This document shows, one piece after another, positions 56,132-63,806 of a DNA stretch of 63,806 nt. The position numbers were made by a program, and so were the translations under genes. The stretch is from Akkermansia muciniphila (GTDB lineage Bacteria; Verrucomicrobiota; Verrucomicrobiia; Methylacidiphilales; Verrucolacustridaceae). Under the pieces are notes generated by a model. It saw only the letters and a program-made list of their open reading frames with translations. It made no database searches and had not been told where the DNA came from. Position 1 is the stretch's first letter, and each line of letters begins with the position of its first letter. The stretch covers positions 1 to 63,806 of the forward strand of contig CAMDXQ010000002.1 of assembly GCA_945878585.1 (NCBI GenBank). The letters run 5' to 3'.

Positions 56132-58723
56132 ATGGAAACAACAGACTATCAAGTACCTGCGTGGCCTGTTCATGTATCCGTGGTTCCTCGTGTGCCAGAG
56201 GGTTTGGAGGGGTTGCGGAATTTGGCATTCAATCTGTGGTGGAGTTGGAATGATGAAGCTTTGGATCTTTTTCGAGAGCTGGATCCACAGCTTTGGGAGA
56301 CATGCGGGCATAGCCCGGTGAAGATGTTGCGGCTGGTAAAACAAAACCGATTGGAAGCGGCCACCAAAGACAAAAACTATCGCGAGCGGGTAGAAAAAAT
56401 CCACGCTCGGTTAGAGGCTTATCTTCATCGCAAGGAGACCTGGTTCACCCGGAACCTTCCAAAGGAAAAGAAGGGGGCTCCGTTCGTTGCCTACTTCTCA
56501 GCCGAATTTGGTTTTCATGAGTCTCTCCCCAACTACTCGGGGGGTTTGGGGATTTTGGCGGGAGACCATTGCAAATCGGCCAGTGATCTCGGGTTGCCCT
56601 TTGTCGCGGTGGGTTTGCTGTATCGGTTTGGTTATTTTTCGCAACGAATCAATCGGGATGGATGGCAGGAAGCCTCGGCCATCGACAACGTGTTTCAGGA
56701 CTTGCCGATCCGGGAAGCTCTCGCCGCAGATGGAAAGACCCCGGTGGTGGTCGAGTTGGCGATGCCTGGCCGAACCGTGCACGCCAAGGCATGGGAGGTG
56801 CGGATTGGACTGACCCGACTCTTTTTGATGGATACGGATTTGCCGCAGAATGAGCCGGAGGATCGAAGGATCACTTATCAGCTATACGGAGGGGATCATG
56901 AGATGCGGGTGCAGCAGGAAATCGTGCTGGGCATCGGCGGGGTGAGGGCCCTGGCCGCGATGGGGTTGGAACCGGGTGTTTTCCATATGAACGAAGGTCA
57001 TGCGGCCTTTCTTGGGTTGGAGAGAATCCGGCGCCTAGTCAAGGAGGCGAAGCTGACCTTTATCGAGGCACTCCAATCGGTCGCCGCGAGTAGCGTGTTC
57101 ACTACCCATACTCCTGTGCCGGCCGGAAACGACGCTTTTTCCCCTCAGCTGATGGAGAAGTATTTCGTGGAATTTGTAGCAGACTGTCAGATCCGGTTTG
57201 AAGACCTTCTAAAATTGGGTCGCCCGTGGACTTATTCCGCCGAGGAGCCGTTTAGTATGACGATTCTGGCGTTACGCCTTTCCCGACAGGCGAATGGAGT
57301 CAGCGCCATTCACGGCAAGGTCTCGCGAGGAATGTGGCAGAGTGTTTGGCCGGGAGTTCCGAAAGAGGAGATTCCGATCCGGCATGTGACGAATGGCATT
57401 CATACCTTCACCTGGATGGCTCCAGAAATTCGGGCCCTTCTCGAAAAGCAGGGAGGTGCTTTAACGGAGGAGGAGCTGGCAAAAGTCGACGAGTGGAAAA
57501 AAAGGGTGGATTTCAAGGACAAGGATTACTGGAAGGTTCACCAGAAGCTGAAGTTGAAACTTCTTCAATTTGTACGGGCGAATGTGCGGACCCAAAGGTT
57601 GCGGAATGGAGCTAAGCCTGCGGAGATTCGGGAAACGGATCAGATCCTAGACCCTAAGGCTCTCACGATCGGTTTTGCACGTCGTTTTGCAACGTATAAG
57701 AGGGCGGCGCTCCTTTTCCGAGATTTGGATAAGCTGGCCCAGATCGTCAACGATCCGGATCGTCCCGTGCAGTTTCTTTTTGCGGGTAAGGCTCACCCGG
57801 CCGATGAGGGCGGAAAGAGGTTGATCCAGCAGATCGTGAAAATCTCTGCACTCCCTCAGTTTAAGGATCGGATCGTCTTTGTGGAAAATTATGACTTCAA
57901 CGTGGCCCGGTTTCTTTACCACGGCTGTGATGTCTGGCTCAATAATCCGACTCGTCCGCTGGAAGCGAGCGGAACCAGCGGCGAGAAGGTCATTACCAAT
58001 GGGTGCCTTAACTTCAGTGTCCGGGATGGTTGGTGGGATGAGGCTTATGACGGAACGAATGGATGGGCGATTGGAGATGACACCTTCCGTCTCGAGCCTG
58101 AAGTGCAGGACGAATTCGACTCCTTCTCGATGTACGAAATTCTGAAGCACGAGATTGTTCCCCTATATTATGATCAGGATGGGGAAGGGGTCCCGAAGCG
58201 TTGGATCGATCGGGTTCGTCGGAGCTTGGTGACGATCGGTCCAGTCTACAATACCTCACGAATGGTGGCGGATTATGCAGGCGAATTTTATCGTCGTGCG
58301 GCCGAGAAGGGGCGGATGTTTGCGGAGAACTGTTGGGAAAAGTCGCGCGAGTTGGCGGTATGGAAGGATAAGGTTCGGAAGGCTTGGCCCCAAGTTCGGG
58401 CTAATGCGGTTACTTGGAATGGTCCGGCTCGAACTACGGTAAGTGTTGGGGACACCGTGCCTGTGAGCGTGAATGTTTTCCTCGGGAGTTTGCAGGGAGG
58501 GGAGGTGGCGGTGGAGGCCTATTTGAAGGCTTTGGAACCAGATGGAACATCGAAAGTGGTTCGTTTGGAGCCTCAAGGGGAAATGAGGGATGGTTGGCAG
58601 GGGTACAGGGGCCGGGTTCCTGTCGAAGATTCTGGGAATTTCAACTTCAACGTTAGGGTTCGGCCTTCCCACCCATCTTTAACTCAAGCTCACGAGTTAA
58701 GACTGATCACTTGGGCTGAGTAG
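56132..58723 (+). CDS. glgP: Alpha-glucan (glycogen) phosphorylase, DUF3417-containing type
   Basis: LEGLRNLAFNLWWSWNDEALDLFRELDPQLWE, YFSAEFGFHESLPNYSGGLGILAGDHCKSASDLGLP, FHMNEGHAAFLGLERIR, LTIGFARRFATYKRAALLFRD, NPTRPLEASGTSGEKVITNGCLNFSV. Confidence 0.95.
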   Translation: METTDYQVPAWPVHVSVVPRVPEGLEGLRNLAFNLWWSWNDEALDLFRELDPQLWETCGHSPVKMLRLVKQNRLEAATKDKNYRERVEKIHARLEAYLHRKETWFTRNLPKEKKGAPFVAYFSAEFGFHESLPNYSGGLGILAGDHCKSASDLGLPFVAVGLLYRFGYFSQRINRDGWQEASAIDNVFQDLPIREALAADGKTPVVVELAMPGRTVHAKAWEVRIGLTRLFLMDTDLPQNEPEDRRITYQLYGGDHEMRVQQEIVLGIGGVRALAAMGLEPGVFHMNEGHAAFLGLERIRRLVKEAKLTFIEALQSVAASSVFTTHTPVPAGNDAFSPQLMEKYFVEFVADCQIRFEDLLKLGRPWTYSAEEPFSMTILALRLSRQANGVSAIHGKVSRGMWQSVWPGVPKEEIPIRHVTNGIHTFTWMAPEIRALLEKQGGALTEEELAKVDEWKKRVDFKDKDYWKVHQKLKLKLLQFVRANVRTQRLRNGAKPAEIRETDQILDPKALTIGFARRFATYKRAALLFRDLDKLAQIVNDPDRPVQFLFAGKAHPADEGGKRLIQQIVKISALPQFKDRIVFVENYDFNVARFLYHGCDVWLNNPTRPLEASGTSGEKVITNGCLNFSVRDGWWDEAYDGTNGWAIGDDTFRLEPEVQDEFDSFSMYEILKHEIVPLYYDQDGEGVPKRWIDRVRRSLVTIGPVYNTSRMVADYAGEFYRRAAEKGRMFAENCWEKSRELAVWKDKVRKAWPQVRANAVTWNGPARTTVSVGDTVPVSVNVFLGSLQGGEVAVEAYLKALEPDGTSKVVRLEPQGEMRDGWQGYRGRVPVEDSGNFNFNVRVRPSHPSLTQAHELRLITWAE

Positions 58724-58802
58724 ATAAACCTCTCCTCAGCAAGGGTTTGAATCGAGAGGTTGCGGTTTGACCCTCGATTTACGGACGTTAGGATCATCCC
58801 CC

Positions 58803-60791
58803 ATGTCAGCCAATTTAGAGTCTCCCTCCTCGGTTCGTTCTCCCAGTCCCGAACTGGTGGGAATGGATCCTGCCGACGTGGATTTGGGAGCTTTACGGAA
58901 GACGGTCGAGGCTTGCAGGGATTATCTGTTGGGATTGCAGAAAGAGGATGGTCACTGGGTGGGGGAGCTGTTTGTGGATTCCACCGTTGCGTGTGATTAC
59001 CACCTTTTGATGTATTTGAGGGGAAAGGTGGACCGGGCAAAAGAAGCCAAGATTGTTCGGCACATTTTGCAGCGGCAGTTACCTGACGGAGGTTGGCCGA
59101 TTTACCCAGGGGGCCCAAGCAATGTCACTGCCACGGTGAAATGTTATTTCAGTCTAAAACTGGCGGGGTTCACTCCAGAGGAACCGGAGATGAAGAAGGC
59201 GCGGTCCGCGGCACTACGCTTGGGAGGCATTCCGCGGACCAACACGTATTGTAAACTCTATCTGGCAATGTTGGGTCAGTACCCTTGGAAGTATTTGCCG
59301 AATATTCCTCCTGAAATTCTCCTCCTGCCAAACTGGGCTCCGTTCAACATGTTTGAGATGAGCTCGTGGACGCGGGCAATCGTGGTGACCCTGTCCGTGA
59401 TTCGAAGCTTCCGCCCCACCACCCATCTTCCGCCTGAAAAGCAGTTACATGAGCTTTATCCGTACGGGGTGGAGGGGGGGCCGTTCTTTCATCCTGTCGA
59501 GAGACGTTTCTTATCGATGAAGAACTTTTTTGTCCGGGTGAACGAACTGTTGGGCTTTTTGGAAGGACTTTCGTGGAAGCCGTTCCGAAAGCACGCGTTG
59601 AAAGTTGCGGAGAAGTGGATTTTGGATCGGACTGGGCCTGAGTCGGAGGGACTGGCTGCGATTTTTCCGTCGATGATGAATACAATACTCGCATTTCAGT
59701 GTCTGGGTTATTCGGATGACCATCCCAGAATGCGCAAAGCAGCTAAAGATTTGGAGGGATTGGAGGTGGATGACGTGGCGAATGGGGATTTCCGGGTTCA
59801 GCCTTGCTTAAGTCCCGTTTGGGATACGGCGATTACGTTGACCGCACTCGGTGCAACTGGGGTGAAGCCCGATGCTCCAGCCATGCAAAAAGGGGCGGAT
59901 TGGCTTCTCGCGAAAGAGGTCAAGATGCGTGGGGATTGGGTGGTGAAAAATCCAACCCGCGTCACGGGAGGCTGGGCCTTTGAGTATTTTAATGATTGGT
60001 ATCCCGATGTGGATGACACGGCGAAGGTTCTGCTGGGATTGCGAATGGCCCGGGCGAGTGATCCTGCAGGACAAAAGGCAGCGACCGAGAGGGGTTTGGC
60101 ATGGGCAAAAAGTTTTCAGTGCGACAACGGTGGCTATGGGGCGTTTGACAAGAACGTGAATAAGAAGTGGCTGGAGGATGTGCCCTTTGCAGACCATAAC
60201 GCGATTTTGGATCCACCTTGTGCCGATATCACGGGTCGGATGCTGGAGGTGATGGGAAAGTGTGGAGTTCCCAAGAATGACTCCCAAATTCATCGGGCGA
60301 TCCGATTCCTAAAGGAGATTCAGGAGGAGGACGGCTCTTGGTATGGTCGGTGGGGCGTGAACTATATTTATGGAACATGGCAGGTGTTACGGGGACTTCA
60401 GGGAATCAGTTACGATATGAATGAGCACTGGGTGATTCGCGGGCGGGATTGGCTCGAGTGCGCTCAGAATCCTGACGGAGGATGGGGGGAGAGCTGCGGT
60501 TCCTATGATGATCCACGTTTCAAGGGAAGAGGGATCAGTACGGCATCGCAAACGGGGTGGGGTTTGATGGGGCTTTTAGCGTGTGGTGACATTCAGCGGC
60601 CGAGTGTCCGTCGTGCGGTTCGCTATCTGATTGAGACTCAGCAGCCGGACGGAAGCTGGGAGGAGAAACTGATCACAGGAACAGGTTTCCCATGCGTCTT
60701 TTACCTGCGGTATGACATGTACCGGCTAAATTGGCCCCTCTTGGCGCTTGGGGAGTATCAGCAGATGGTCCAAAGTGTCGGGGCTCACTAA
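58803..60791 (+). CDS. shc: Squalene-hopene cyclase
   Basis: QW repeats (QLPDGGWPIYPGGPS, QEEDGSWYGRWGVNYIYGTW, QNPDGGWGESCGSYDDP, QQPDGSWEEKLITGTGFPCVFYLRY) and YPDVDDTAKVLLGL (DxDDTA). Confidence 0.97.
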   Translation: MSANLESPSSVRSPSPELVGMDPADVDLGALRKTVEACRDYLLGLQKEDGHWVGELFVDSTVACDYHLLMYLRGKVDRAKEAKIVRHILQRQLPDGGWPIYPGGPSNVTATVKCYFSLKLAGFTPEEPEMKKARSAALRLGGIPRTNTYCKLYLAMLGQYPWKYLPNIPPEILLLPNWAPFNMFEMSSWTRAIVVTLSVIRSFRPTTHLPPEKQLHELYPYGVEGGPFFHPVERRFLSMKNFFVRVNELLGFLEGLSWKPFRKHALKVAEKWILDRTGPESEGLAAIFPSMMNTILAFQCLGYSDDHPRMRKAAKDLEGLEVDDVANGDFRVQPCLSPVWDTAITLTALGATGVKPDAPAMQKGADWLLAKEVKMRGDWVVKNPTRVTGGWAFEYFNDWYPDVDDTAKVLLGLRMARASDPAGQKAATERGLAWAKSFQCDNGGYGAFDKNVNKKWLEDVPFADHNAILDPPCADITGRMLEVMGKCGVPKNDSQIHRAIRFLKEIQEEDGSWYGRWGVNYIYGTWQVLRGLQGISYDMNEHWVIRGRDWLECAQNPDGGWGESCGSYDDPRFKGRGISTASQTGWGLMGLLACGDIQRPSVRRAVRYLIETQQPDGSWEEKLITGTGFPCVFYLRYDMYRLNWPLLALGEYQQMVQSVGAH

Positions 60792-60820
60792 GAGAACTTA
60801 GATTTGGTCCTTTTTTCCTA

Positions 60821-61549
60821 ATGGCTGGATCTGCAAATGATGGGCCAGTCGGAATTCTTTTTCCGATGGAGTTTGAGGCAGAGCCCACTTGGAGAAAGTT
60901 GGCCAGATCAAGTTATGTGGAGAGTGGATTGGAAACAATTCGAGGATCTTGGGAAGGAACATCCGTAGTCTCAGCCCGAATCGGCATGGGACATGCGGGA
61001 TTAGAAAAAAAGATTTCTGTTTGGCTGAAAGATCATCCTTGTCGGGCGGTAATTTTGGGGGGGTTGGCTGGAGCCTTGGATCCTGCTTGGGACGAAGGGG
61101 ATCTTACCTCGTTCCATTCTGAGGATTGGGAGCCTTTTCATCGCTGGTGCCAGAATGACAAGTCTGTGCGGGCGGGTAAGTGGCATACGGCACACGAGAT
61201 CATCGATACTGGAAAGGCAAAGCTGGCCTTAGGCCAAAGGACTGGCTGTGGAATTGTTGAAATGGAGTGGGACTATGTGGCGCAGGCATGCCAGGAGCAT
61301 CAGATTCCTCTGGTCGGACTCCGGGCCGTTAGCGATCACGCAGACAAGCTGCTCCCAGCAGATCTGTTTTTATTGGGTTGTGATCGGGAAACAGGAAAAA
61401 GCACTCCATTTAAAATTGGAATTCACCTCGCTCTTCGGCCATGGAGGTTGATTGAACTTTTACCTGCGGTGGCTGGTTGTACTCATGCCAGGAATACGAT
61501 GAGTCGGGCCTTAGGTAATTTCTTGGATGGACTAAAAGAAATTAGCTGA
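60821..61549 (+). CDS. hpnG: Nucleoside-phosphorylase-family hopanoid-associated protein, HpnG-like
   Basis: GILFPMEFEAEPTWRKL...SARIGMGHAGLEKKI...AVILGGLAGALDPAWDEGDL...GIVEMEWDYVAQAC...LVGLRAVSDHADKLLP. Directly after shc. Confidence 0.82.
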   Translation: MAGSANDGPVGILFPMEFEAEPTWRKLARSSYVESGLETIRGSWEGTSVVSARIGMGHAGLEKKISVWLKDHPCRAVILGGLAGALDPAWDEGDLTSFHSEDWEPFHRWCQNDKSVRAGKWHTAHEIIDTGKAKLALGQRTGCGIVEMEWDYVAQACQEHQIPLVGLRAVSDHADKLLPADLFLLGCDRETGKSTPFKIGIHLALRPWRLIELLPAVAGCTHARNTMSRALGNFLDGLKEIS

Positions 61550-63728
61550 TTGCAGTCGCTGAGTTGAGGCCTGAAACAACGGCACCTTCAATTGTGGCTG
61601 GGAGCCCCGTCTCCGTCCAATCTCCTGCCAGGAACAGATTTTCAACTGAGGTGAGGGGGCTGGGACGAGCCAGCGGTTTCCCTAGAGCTCCCGAGAAGGT
61701 GGCGTCGCGGGACTTGTAGACAACGTGGTGGGTGACTTTGCTGTTTCGGCTGGAGGGAATGAGTCTGTGAATTTCCGATAATACCAGATCGACCAGCTCT
61801 TTTCCCGATTGATCGATACGGTCGGTAATCGCACTGATCACTGCAGCATAAAGGTGACCTCCGTTACCACTAGGTAGGGTCGCTGTTCGATCGAAAAGCC
61901 AATGAAGAGGGGAGTCGAGGAAACCGGTAATCAGGTCAGGAGCTAGTGGCAGATCGGTCCAAAGGTGGATCCCGAGAATCGGTCCAGGAACAAGTGTGGT
62001 AGCCAACTGTTGCGCCCGATCCCCCTCCGGTAAAAGTTTCGCGGCCGCAGTCCACGGAACGGCGAGAACGTACTGATCGAAAACCGGTTTTTCCCCGTTC
62101 TTAAGAACGAGGGAGGTGATCTTCCGTTTTGAATCGTCGAGCACAAGGGATTCAATCGGAGTCGCGAGATGTAGACTGCCACCCGTTGCCTGAAGGAAAG
62201 CGCCCAATTCGGGTTGGAGAAGATGAGAAAGTCCGCTTCGGTCAAAATAGATTGCGGCATCTCGGGTGGAGCCGAAGAGAGCCCTTCGGGTGACTTCCCA
62301 GAAAAGACCGGCATCCGCAGTGGCGATAGGAACATTTAAGGCGGCCAGACAGAAGGGTTCCCATAGGGCGCGGATCGATCCGGGAGTCTGACCCAATCTT
62401 TCTAGCCAATTTTGGTTGCTTTCTCCGGTTTTGGCCGGCTGTGACTTTGCTCGGGCAGGAAAGTTGAGGATCGCCCAGCGATCCATCCAGGAAAGTTCAG
62501 CAAAACCAAAAAGCCCGGCCAAAAGATGAAAGGGGGGTGGTAAACAGGACGAGCGGAGTACGGTGCGACCGTGTTTTTGGCTCACGAAAGCGAGATCCAA
62601 CCGGTCATGCTTTTCTAAGCGATCCCCGTTCCCTAGCGATTCCACCAATTGAAGGGCTTGGTGGTAGCAGCCCATAAGGATGTGTTGTCCATTGTCGAGA
62701 GTCGTGCCTGTTTTGGATTCGCGATAACTATGGGCGCGACCTCCGAGTTGAGGTTTAGCTTCGAACAGTTCGACCTGGTGGCCCGCTTGGGCGAGGGCAA
62801 AAGCTGCAGCGCTGCCTGCGAAACCACCTCCGATCACGGCGATGCGGGATGGGGAGCGGCGTTTTTCATGGGTTTGGCCTAGCTGGGTTCTGCCCCGTCG
62901 AAGGGCTTTCAGTTTTTCCCATCGGGTGAGTTTGATGGGGCCACGGAGAACCTCGAAGTTATTGCGGTGAATCTTTTCGAGAAGATCCCGATATACCCCC
63001 GTCATAAGGAGAGCGGCAGAAAGATGGGGGCGATCGGTTTCGGGGATGAGTCGGTCCGCTTTTTCAAAATAGTGTCTGGCTCGGAAATATTGAAGGCGGA
63101 GAAGGCGAGCCATACCCGGAGTGAGGGTTGTTTTCTGAAAATCTTCTTCTGATACGCCGAAAGTCCGACATTCCTGCTGAGGAAGATAGATACGACCAAA
63201 CTTCTGGAGATCGTAGGCGACATCCCGAAGGATGTTGGTCAGCTGAAAGGCCATTCCCAAAGCGATGGCATAATCCTGGGCAGCACGGGTCTGGCAGCAG
63301 AAAATATTGATGGAAACGAGGCCCACGGCAGAAGCAACGCCGTAACAATATTTTTCTAACTCGGCGAAGGTTTCGTATCTTGTTTTGGTTAAATCCATTT
63401 CTACGCCAGCAAGAATTTCAAGAAGAGGTTCTGGGGGGATGAGATATTGCCGAACGACAGGGGCGAGTTCTTGGGCGAGAGGTTGGATGGGGTTGCCGCG
63501 ATAAATCGCCTGGATATCTTCCCGCCAGGCCAAGAGTTTTGCTTCGCGCTCCGAGAGTGGCAGGCTGGTTTCGTCGACAATGTCATCGACCGTCCTGCAA
63601 AAAGCGTAAAAGGTGGACATTCCCTGACGCTGTTCCTTCGGCAGGCAAATGAAGGAGAGGGCCAAATTTGAGCCACTCTTGCGGGTGATTCGTTCTCCTG
63701 TGCCTCCGGGGGCTGGGGAAGAATTCAT
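61542..63728 (-). CDS. hpnDE: Fused presqualene-diphosphate synthase-like (HpnD) + squalene-associated FAD-dependent desaturase (HpnE)
   Basis: N-terminal: SFICLPKEQRQGMSTFYAFCRTVDDIVDE, YCYGVASAVGLVSINIF, GMAFQLTNILRDVAYDLQKFGRIYLPQQE. C-terminal: RIAVIGGGFAGSAAAFALAQAGHQVELFEAKPQLGGRAHSY...NGQHILMGCYHQ...LFLAGDWTETGLPATIEGAVVSG. Single 728-aa frame. Confidence 0.9.
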   Translation of the reverse strand: MNSSPAPGGTGERITRKSGSNLALSFICLPKEQRQGMSTFYAFCRTVDDIVDETSLPLSEREAKLLAWREDIQAIYRGNPIQPLAQELAPVVRQYLIPPEPLLEILAGVEMDLTKTRYETFAELEKYCYGVASAVGLVSINIFCCQTRAAQDYAIALGMAFQLTNILRDVAYDLQKFGRIYLPQQECRTFGVSEEDFQKTTLTPGMARLLRLQYFRARHYFEKADRLIPETDRPHLSAALLMTGVYRDLLEKIHRNNFEVLRGPIKLTRWEKLKALRRGRTQLGQTHEKRRSPSRIAVIGGGFAGSAAAFALAQAGHQVELFEAKPQLGGRAHSYRESKTGTTLDNGQHILMGCYHQALQLVESLGNGDRLEKHDRLDLAFVSQKHGRTVLRSSCLPPPFHLLAGLFGFAELSWMDRWAILNFPARAKSQPAKTGESNQNWLERLGQTPGSIRALWEPFCLAALNVPIATADAGLFWEVTRRALFGSTRDAAIYFDRSGLSHLLQPELGAFLQATGGSLHLATPIESLVLDDSKRKITSLVLKNGEKPVFDQYVLAVPWTAAAKLLPEGDRAQQLATTLVPGPILGIHLWTDLPLAPDLITGFLDSPLHWLFDRTATLPSGNGGHLYAAVISAITDRIDQSGKELVDLVLSEIHRLIPSSRNSKVTHHVVYKSRDATFSGALGKPLARPSPLTSVENLFLAGDWTETGLPATIEGAVVSGLNSATAIS

Positions 63729-63806
63729 TGGCCGAAAAAGGCTTGGAGACCGAGCCGGAGAAAATCAAACTTCGAAACTTTCGGCCTCTGGCTTAGCGTG
63801 TCGTAG
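63725..63806 (-). CDS. hpnC: C-terminal 26 aa of HpnC-like squalene/phytoene synthase family protein (truncated by window edge)
   Basis: Minus-strand frame YDTLSQRPKVSKFDFLRLGLQAFFGQ* resembles the synthase C-terminus (YDxLxxRPxxSxxD). TGA overlaps the hpnDE ATG (ATGA). Confidence 0.65.
   Translation of the reverse strand, partial: YDTLSQRPKVSKFDFLRLGLQAFFGQ

Noticed and set aside
1-63806. CRISPR array, prophage, transposon or integron
   Set aside because: No regularly spaced direct repeats, cas, integrase, transposase or phage structural genes were seen.

Overview
The 63.8 kb window is densely coding, with about 60 protein genes on both strands. It reads as a bacterial chromosomal core region. 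A Gram-negative PVC/Verrucomicrobiota-like origin is my inference from gene content, not demonstrated. Recognisable blocks are: argD(partial)-argF; a long-form ispH; mpl; a DsrE/F-like pair; rpmB-rpsR plus a Cys-depleted DksA-like gene; speA; rbfA-infB-nusA; lpxI-Gfo/Idh/MocA-lpxB; a prenyl synthase; thiGHS; an ECF sigma-factor unit; a glycosyltransferase-PHP fusion; two tRNA-Leu genes; a ferredoxin/flavoprotein-reductase/L,D-transpeptidase operon; queG-aroK; aroC; aroE-prepilin peptidase; cysE; a prenyl synthase-phytoene synthase-CruF-like carotenoid block; lnt; porins; prfB with its +1 frameshift; trpC-trpB; a giant AsmA-like protein; yicC-gmk-coaC-acs; glgP; and a hopanoid locus (shc, hpnG, fused hpnD-hpnE, and the 3' end of hpnC at the window edge). 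I saw no CRISPR array, prophage, transposase or rRNA. The observations most worth following up are: (1) an A9 slip site that would join a membrane-anchor ORF to an otherwise leaderless L,D-transpeptidase by a -1 shift; (2) a single-chain MGDG-synthase/MurG-like glycosyltransferase plus PHP-phosphoesterase fusion; (3) an HpnD-HpnE fusion; (4) ten convergent gene pairs that abut or overlap, with only one obvious intrinsic terminator in the window; and (5) a possible ECF sigma/anti-sigma/periplasmic-protein unit. All family calls come from reading protein motifs by eye. No database search was run.
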